From positions 1 to 32,408 of IMG/VR virus record IMGVR_UViG_3300030060_004061: a stretch of DNA of 32,408 nt; one strand, written 5' to 3'. This stretch comes from a virus. The notes beneath the pieces are model-generated. The model did no database searches and had not been told where the DNA came from. It saw nothing but the letters and a program-made list of their open reading frames with translations. Shown here one piece after another: positions 27,275-32,408 of the stretch (position 1 is its first letter; every line of letters starts with the position of its first letter). A program made the position numbers and the translations under genes.

Positions 27275-27870
27275 TGCCATCCGTAGTAGATATATGCAAT
27301 GAAGCTATGCACTTATTGGGTGCAGACACAATTACGTCCCTTACGGAAAACTCAAAAGAAGCCCGGTATTGTAATTCAGCTTACACTGAAAAGCGTGACG
27401 CTGTCCTGCGTGGCCACCCTTGGAATGTTGCAATTACTCGCGCAACATTGGCAAAAGATGCGGAAGCCCCGGCGTTTGGCTTTGACAACCAATTTACTCT
27501 GCCAACCAACCCGTACTGTCTGCGCGTGCTATCTTTCTGGGACAATAATGTTGATAACGAGCTATCGGCATATGACAGTCAGGTTATGTTTAAAATTGAA
27601 GGGCGCAAAGTCCTGACCAACGAAAGCGAGTGTAAAATTACTTACATAGGGAGAGTCATAGACACAGAACAATACGACCCTCTTCTTGTAAGCTCAATAG
27701 CGTGCCGCCTTGCGGCAGACGGCGCGTATCATTTGACAGGAAGCATGAGTGTATCCCAACAAATGCAAGTACTTTACGAAGCGCGTTTAAGAGAGGCACG
27801 CGGGATTGATGCGATGGAGGGCCAGCCTGACAAGCTGCTTGCTGACGACTTTGTAAATATAAGGTTCTGA
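27274..27870 (+). CDS. Tail tubular protein A-like (head-tail adaptor)
   Basis: This 198-aa protein overlaps the previous stop (TAATG). The opening MPSVVDICNEAMHLLGADTI, RDAVLRGHPWNVAI and the later ACRLAADGAYHLTGS-type helix are the hallmarks of T7 gp11-like tail tubular proteins. It forms the ring under the portal. The adjacent 27872 gene encodes the partner nozzle protein. Confidence 0.9.
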   Translation: MPSVVDICNEAMHLLGADTITSLTENSKEARYCNSAYTEKRDAVLRGHPWNVAITRATLAKDAEAPAFGFDNQFTLPTNPYCLRVLSFWDNNVDNELSAYDSQVMFKIEGRKVLTNESECKITYIGRVIDTEQYDPLLVSSIACRLAADGAYHLTGSMSVSQQMQVLYEARLREARGIDAMEGQPDKLLADDFVNIRF

Positions 27871-27871
27871 G

Positions 27872-30289
27872 ATGGCGCGTGTTTCAACTATTGTCACAAA
27901 TTTTCAAGCTGGGGAATTATCTCCGCGCCTTGAAGGCCGCATAGACTTACAAAAATATAACAGCGGTGCTCAGAAGCTGGAGAACATGCTGGTGTTCCCG
28001 CAAGGCGGTATTACGCGCAGACCCGGCACCAAGTACGCTGGCTCATCAAAAGATGGCGGCAAGGTGCGTATCATCAATTTTGAGTTTAGCGACGAGCAAG
28101 CATATGTGCTTGAGTTTGGCGCAAACTACATACGTTTTTACAAAGATGGCGGCATACTCACCGAATCAACCAAAACCATCACGGCTGCTACAGCAGCCAA
28201 TCCTGTTGTTATAACGTCCAACTCTCATGGCTTCAGCAACGGTGATAGGGTGTTTATCTCTGCCGTTGCTGGCATGGTTGAGCTTAACAACCGTGAGTTT
28301 ACTGTAGCCAACAAAACCACAAACACTTTTGAACTGTCGGGCATAAACGGCAGTGCGTTCACCGCATACAGCAGTGGCGGCACTGCGGGCAAGATTGTTG
28401 AGGTGACGACCACATACAGTGTTACAGAAATCTTTGAACTAAACCATGTGCAGTCAGCAGATGTTTTGTTCTTGGCTCACAAAGACCATGAGCCTGCAAA
28501 GCTGACGAGATTGACAGCCACCAGCTTCAGTCTGGCTGATATAGATTTTATAGATGGCCCCTACGAAGACGAAAACTCAACAACGACGACGATAACTGCA
28601 AATGCAAACACCGGCACAGTGACTTTGACCGCATCCGCTGATTTGTTTGATGCGTCTAAAGACGTTGGGTCTCTGTTCAGATTTAGAGATGTGATTGAGG
28701 TGTCTCATAGTGAATGGGCTACAGGTGACACATATTCTCAAAATGACATCATTCACTTCAACGGCAATGTTTACAAAAAGACAGATTCTGGTTCAGGAGA
28801 AGCGACAGGCGCACAAGCCCCTGTGCATCTCTCCGGCTCAGAGGTTTATGGAAACCACACCTGGCAATATCAACATAGTGGCACAGGTTTTGTAAAAATC
28901 ACTGCCGTTACAAACGCAACCACAGCAACCGCGGTGGTTCAGAATAGCGGAACTAACAGTCTTATCAATGACTTAGTATTGCCGGCAAATGCAACGGCAG
29001 GCACAACTCGTTGGTCGCGGGGCGCATTTAGCGTGCGTAACGGTTTCCCTAGAGCTATTGCCTTTTTTGAAGAGCGTTTGTTTTTTGCTGGCACAACAAC
29101 ACAGCCGCAAACAATCTTTGGCTCTGTGACGGCTGACTTTGAGAACATGACGCCTGGTACGAATGACGATGATGCCATCAACATTACGATTGCATCCGGT
29201 CAGGTTAATGTTATCCGGCATATGATTCCGGGTCGCTTCCTGCAAATTATGACAACAAGCTCGGAGTTCACGTTATCCGGCGGCACTGGCACTCAACCCG
29301 TAACGCCTACAAGCGTCAATGTTTTGCGTGAAACAACATTTGGTTCTGGTGACGTGCGTCCGCTCCGTGCTGGTGCAAGCACAATTATGGTGCAGAAGGG
29401 ATTGGAGAAGGTCAAAGAAGTCACGTTTGATTTGGATACTGACGGTTTAGTAGGCCGCGACCTGACCATACTGGCAGAACATCTGACACGTGGTGGCATC
29501 AGCGACATGGTGTGGCAACAAGAGCCGGAGCTTGTGCTTTGGTTTGTTCACTCTGACGGCACGCTGATTGGTCTGTCCTATGACCCGCAGAACCAGACTA
29601 TTGGTTGGCACAGTCATCCGGTAGGTAACAGCGGCATAGTTGAGAGCATAGCGGCCATCCCAAGCGGCGCAGAAGACCAGGTTTATCTGTCGGTCAAGCG
29701 CACTATTAACAGCGCTACTGTGCGGCATATTGTGTTCATGGAGAACATATACTTTGGCACCGACATAGACGATGCCTTTTATGTGGACTCTGGCTTGACG
29801 TATGACAGCACGGCCACAACTACCATTAGCGGCCTCAGTCACCTCGAAGGTGAGACCGTACAAATTTTGGCAGACGGCTCGGCGCACCCGGATAAGACTG
29901 TAAGTGGTGGCGCTGTCACATTGGACCGCAGCGCCAGCACAGTGCATGTTGGCTACTCCTACGACTCAAAGATGCAGACGCTCCGTCTTGAGGCTGGCGC
30001 TGATGATGGAGTGTCACAGGGCAAGATTAAACGTATCCACGGCGTTACTGTAAGGTTTATCGACACTGTTGGCGCGGAAGTGGGAACGGATGAGAACAAT
30101 ATGGACCGTATTCCGTTCCGTGACAGCAGCATGGCGATGGATAACGCGGTGCCCCTGTTTGATGGAGACAAAGAGATTTCGTTTCCTTCAGGATACGACA
30201 ACGACGCTAGGGTTTTTGTTAGGCAGACGCAACCGTTGCCAATGACTATTCTGGCAGTGATGCGGAGGTCTAACACATTCGATGCTTAA
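27872..30289 (+). CDS. Tail tubular protein B-like (tail nozzle/stabilisation)
   Basis: This 805-aa protein starts 1 bp after the previous stop. The N-terminus TIVTNFQAGELSPRLEGRID and LVFPQGGITRRPGTKYAGSS is the recognised opening of podovirus tail nozzle proteins (T7 gp12 / tail stabilisation type). A beta-rich insert (HGFSNGDRVFISAVAGM, then NTFELSGINGSAF) resembles an Ig-like or ubiquitin-regulatory module found in such proteins. It closes the tail and ejects DNA. It overlaps the next gene by 8 bp. Confidence 0.9.
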   Translation: MARVSTIVTNFQAGELSPRLEGRIDLQKYNSGAQKLENMLVFPQGGITRRPGTKYAGSSKDGGKVRIINFEFSDEQAYVLEFGANYIRFYKDGGILTESTKTITAATAANPVVITSNSHGFSNGDRVFISAVAGMVELNNREFTVANKTTNTFELSGINGSAFTAYSSGGTAGKIVEVTTTYSVTEIFELNHVQSADVLFLAHKDHEPAKLTRLTATSFSLADIDFIDGPYEDENSTTTTITANANTGTVTLTASADLFDASKDVGSLFRFRDVIEVSHSEWATGDTYSQNDIIHFNGNVYKKTDSGSGEATGAQAPVHLSGSEVYGNHTWQYQHSGTGFVKITAVTNATTATAVVQNSGTNSLINDLVLPANATAGTTRWSRGAFSVRNGFPRAIAFFEERLFFAGTTTQPQTIFGSVTADFENMTPGTNDDDAINITIASGQVNVIRHMIPGRFLQIMTTSSEFTLSGGTGTQPVTPTSVNVLRETTFGSGDVRPLRAGASTIMVQKGLEKVKEVTFDLDTDGLVGRDLTILAEHLTRGGISDMVWQQEPELVLWFVHSDGTLIGLSYDPQNQTIGWHSHPVGNSGIVESIAAIPSGAEDQVYLSVKRTINSATVRHIVFMENIYFGTDIDDAFYVDSGLTYDSTATTTISGLSHLEGETVQILADGSAHPDKTVSGGAVTLDRSASTVHVGYSYDSKMQTLRLEAGADDGVSQGKIKRIHGVTVRFIDTVGAEVGTDENNMDRIPFRDSSMAMDNAVPLFDGDKEISFPSGYDNDARVFVRQTQPLPMTILAVMRRSNTFDA

Positions 30290-30704
30290 AATACGTCCTT
30301 ATACACAAGATGATGTGTACCACATTGACCTGGATTATTCGCTGCCGAAGACATCACGCCAGGGGTTGGTCGGACATGACAATATTGTGGGGTTCACACT
30401 AGAGGATAGCGGCACAGTGATGGCCGTAGGCGGTGTGCATGTTATGTGGTTTGGTGCTGGTGAAGCGTGGGTGCTTGTGTCTCCTGAATGCTTAGACATA
30501 CCGGCATCCTTTGCTCGTTATGCAAAACGGCAGTTTAATAGTATATTGCAAGACACAGGGTTACGTAGGGTCCAGGCCAGCATTCATGTAGACGACGACA
30601 GGGCGTACAGGTTTGCCGAGTGGCTTGGTTTTGAGAACGAGGGCGTTATGCGCAAATACGGCGTCGAAGGTGACGATTACTACAGAATGGCGAGGGTGCA
30701 ATGA
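30282..30704 (+). CDS. GNAT-like virion protein (internal virion protein A type)
   Basis: This 140-aa protein has the fold pattern of a small GCN5-type acyltransferase: IRPYTQDDVYHIDLDYSLP, GTVMAVGGVHVMWFGAGEAW, and the late FAEWLGFENEGVMRKYG. T7 gp13-like proteins at this position share the GNAT fold and are needed for particle assembly. The acetyl-CoA P-loop is not clear, so enzyme activity is doubtful. It overlaps both neighbours (8 bp and ATGA). Confidence 0.75.
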   Translation: MLKIRPYTQDDVYHIDLDYSLPKTSRQGLVGHDNIVGFTLEDSGTVMAVGGVHVMWFGAGEAWVLVSPECLDIPASFARYAKRQFNSILQDTGLRRVQASIHVDDDRAYRFAEWLGFENEGVMRKYGVEGDDYYRMARVQ

Positions 30705-31189
30705 GCTACGCAGCTATCGCAGCGGGCGCGTCTGTCGCTTCTGGCATCATGGGTTTCAAAGGCAACCGTGCGGCAGCCCGGCAAGCCGAGCAAATATCTG
30801 AATACAATGCCCAGGTTGAAGAGAACAACCTCGTTATCCTGCAACGTGCACGCAGGGAAGCAGAGATTAACATCAGGCAGCAAGGTGAGCGGCTTATAAG
30901 CGCGCAGCGAGTCGCGGTTGGCGCTAGTGGCCTACAAGAACGCGGTTCAAATCTTAATATCTATGCCAACGCATATTTTGGCATCGAACGTGACGCAGCC
31001 CGCCTTCAGTACGCCTCAAGCGTCGACGAGGTCCGGGCAACGACAGCGGCGAGGAAAGAAGTTATTGAGGGCAGGGCCCGCGCATCATCATACCAAGTCG
31101 CAGCTATGGGCTCTTTGCTTGGCGGCACAACGCAAGCCTTTAGCACTTACGGCCAACTTGGCGGGTTTGACACGACAGGAACAGGTTAA
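30701..31189 (+). CDS. Virion core protein (T7 gp14-like internal protein B)
   Basis: This 162-aa protein has a Gly/Ala N-terminus (AAIAAGASVASGIMGFKGNR), long helices (QAEQISEYNAQVEENNLVIL and REAEINIRQQGERLISAQR) and AVGASGL-ERGSNLNIYANA. This is the pattern of podovirus internal virion protein B / core proteins, which form the ejection channel with the two larger ones. The start is at the previous stop (ATGA), the stop overlaps the next ATG (TAATG). Confidence 0.85.
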   Translation: MSYAAIAAGASVASGIMGFKGNRAAARQAEQISEYNAQVEENNLVILQRARREAEINIRQQGERLISAQRVAVGASGLQERGSNLNIYANAYFGIERDAARLQYASSVDEVRATTAARKEVIEGRARASSYQVAAMGSLLGGTTQAFSTYGQLGGFDTTGTG

Positions 31190-32408
31190 TGCCACAAATC
31201 CCTATTTATAACCGTGGGCAAGGCCCGACAGTGCAGATGACAACCGGCACTCTCGGCCCAAAACTGTCATCCCAAGTCTTTGAGAGAGCCGCCGCAGCGC
31301 CTGGTGAGGTTGCCGCAAGGGCTCTTGGAGATATTGCCAACGTAGCCGCTGACTTTGAGGTTAGAGAGCAAAAAGCAGAGCTTGAGGCTGCTGAACGCGA
31401 CCTGATGAACAAGGCTGATGAAGCCGCAGACAGGTTTGTCTTTGAAAACAACGACGACAACTACCGCGCCTACGGCATTAATTCTGGCAATTTCAAGACC
31501 GACTGGCTGCAATCAAACGTGGACACATACGAGGGCTTGAACAACCGCCAACGTGCAGCGCTGTCAAACAACATCGACCGCCGTATGCAGCTTAAACTGC
31601 AACCCGGCAAGGTAAATGCTTTTAATCGCGGTCAAGCCCGCAAAACCGATGTCTTCAACAAAGCGGCAGAGATTCTGGTAAAGGAGATGGCGTCTGCTGT
31701 TGACACGCCTGCCGAGTCGGGCGTTGCGTTGGATGTGACGACGGCGGAGGAGTACCGGGCAAAGATAAAGGAAGAAGCTGACGCACTGCACGAATCTGCT
31801 ATGGAACAAGGGTTGTCAATAAATTGGACACCCGACAGCATTGTTTTTAACGCCACGAGAGAGCAGTTAATTGATTTTAGCCTAAATCCAACTACGACCG
31901 CAGACGCTATGCGTAGAGAGGGCGACCTAATCAGGGGAGGAGATGGAAAATACAGCCAGTTTACGGCAGACGAACGAGCAGTTTTGTCACAGACACTTAC
32001 AAACTCCCTTAATAAATTAGAAAATGAAGAAGTTGCTAATGCGGAGTCTAATATCCAAGGCGCTACGGCTGCGATAAAACTAGCAGACACTGCCGACGCG
32101 CGATTAGCCGCGTTTGCAAATGGCATGGAAAATGTTGCTACACTACGTCGAGCTGGAAACTATGCCACTGCGCAAACCAGAGAGTCTGAACTGCGCGCAT
32201 TTTTGTCTGCTGCAAATACGTTTGACCAAATCAAGTACGCTACAGCAGCAGAAGTTACTGATGTCATTCTAGAGCTACGCGAGACTGCTACGACGCTGGC
32301 GAATGACCCAAATGCCGACTTGGGGGAAGTAAGACAGGCTGAAGCCAACCTCGAAGCGGCGAAAGTTCTGGCTGCTGAAAGAAGAGGCAAAATTCTTGAA
32401 GACCCGGC
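31189..32408 (+). CDS. Large coiled-coil internal virion protein, N-terminal part (continues at 2-1216)
   Basis: ATG 31189 overlaps the preceding TAA. The visible 406 codons begin MPQIPIYNRGQGPTVQMTTG and pass into charged helices (FEVREQKAELEAAERDL; NNRQRAALSNNIDRRMQLKL). Nothing interrupts the frame before the window end. At 32408 the sequence is within the 77-bp overlap and continues in frame at base 79, giving about 785 aa. It is probably the medium internal (ejection) protein of the tail/core, by order with T7 gp13-gp14-gp15-gp16. Confidence 0.8.
   Translation, partial: MPQIPIYNRGQGPTVQMTTGTLGPKLSSQVFERAAAAPGEVAARALGDIANVAADFEVREQKAELEAAERDLMNKADEAADRFVFENNDDNYRAYGINSGNFKTDWLQSNVDTYEGLNNRQRAALSNNIDRRMQLKLQPGKVNAFNRGQARKTDVFNKAAEILVKEMASAVDTPAESGVALDVTTAEEYRAKIKEEADALHESAMEQGLSINWTPDSIVFNATREQLIDFSLNPTTTADAMRREGDLIRGGDGKYSQFTADERAVLSQTLTNSLNKLENEEVANAESNIQGATAAIKLADTADARLAAFANGMENVATLRRAGNYATAQTRESELRAFLSAANTFDQIKYATAAEVTDVILELRETATTLANDPNADLGEVRQAEANLEAAKVLAAERRGKILEDP
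32332..32408. repeat. Right copy of the 77-bp terminal repeat
   Basis: Identical to bases 2-78. The two copies overlap the same codons of one protein, so they represent one stretch of DNA sequenced into both contig ends. Confidence 0.9.

Noticed and set aside
1-32408. tRNA genes or CRISPR arrays
   Set aside because: No cloverleaf with a TTC-family T-loop and no regularly spaced repeats with unique spacers were noticed; the 19-bp repeats at 18897 have no spacers.
1-32408. T7-like single-subunit RNA polymerase
   Set aside because: The virion genes are T7-like in order, but no protein of the expected 800-900 aa outside the virion genes exists, and promoters look sigma70-type.

Overview
The window looks like one complete genome of a small tailed phage with a short-tail (podovirus-type) virion, written as a linear contig. 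Bases 2-78 are repeated exactly at 32332-32408. Joining the two copies closes a single open reading frame across the junction, so the molecule is about 32,330 bp and circular as assembled, which suits a circularly permuted, headful-packaged genome. The head genes (portal, Bbp19-like protein, scaffold, capsid) and tail genes (tubular proteins A and B, GNAT-like and core internal virion proteins, very large internal proteins, T7-type fibre N-termini) belong to families known from T7-like and Bordetella BPP-1-like podoviruses. Several tiny basic proteins resemble ones I recall from marine phages, so a marine proteobacterial host is plausible. The host cannot be fixed from the sequence.

Layout. 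(1) Rightward late block: from 18607, through small and large terminase (19050-20716), portal, scaffold, capsid, tail tube and internal virion proteins to 32408. It continues through the junction at 1 with two huge internal proteins, two tail fibres, a tail-assembly chaperone-like protein, a holin-like protein, a lipoprotein-like protein and a run of lysine/arginine-rich microproteins, ending at 12344. A strong hairpin terminator follows at 12365-12400. (2) Leftward block 15339-12447: a PD-(D/E)XK nuclease, a 29-aa membrane peptide, a coiled-coil peptide, an ERF/Rad52-type single-strand annealing protein, a protein with an SSB-like C-terminus, a Cys4 zinc ribbon, and two members of one small family (DUF7303-like). 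(3) Short rightward block 15410-16185: a DnaJ-type zinc finger, a Holliday-junction-resolvase-like nuclease and a small basic protein. (4) Leftward block 18465-16693: six small unknown proteins and an XRE helix-turn-helix regulator, driven by a good promoter with a palindrome between its -35 and -10.

The genes are packed with ATGA, TAATG and GTGA overlaps. The only sizeable non-coding spaces are 16346-16692 and the gaps around 18178-18282, 18466-18606 and 18903-19049. They hold a perfect 32-bp palindrome with repeated CATTGCATTGT elements, an AT-rich palindrome, an operator-like inverted repeat and three 19-bp tandem repeats just upstream of the small terminase gene. These are the best candidates for an origin, operator or pac site.

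What is absent is also informative. I see no DNA polymerase, primase, helicase, RNA polymerase, integrase or recognisable endolysin. Replication and transcription probably lean on the host plus phage recombination (annealing protein, nucleases), and the lysis enzyme is either missing or of an unrecognised type.
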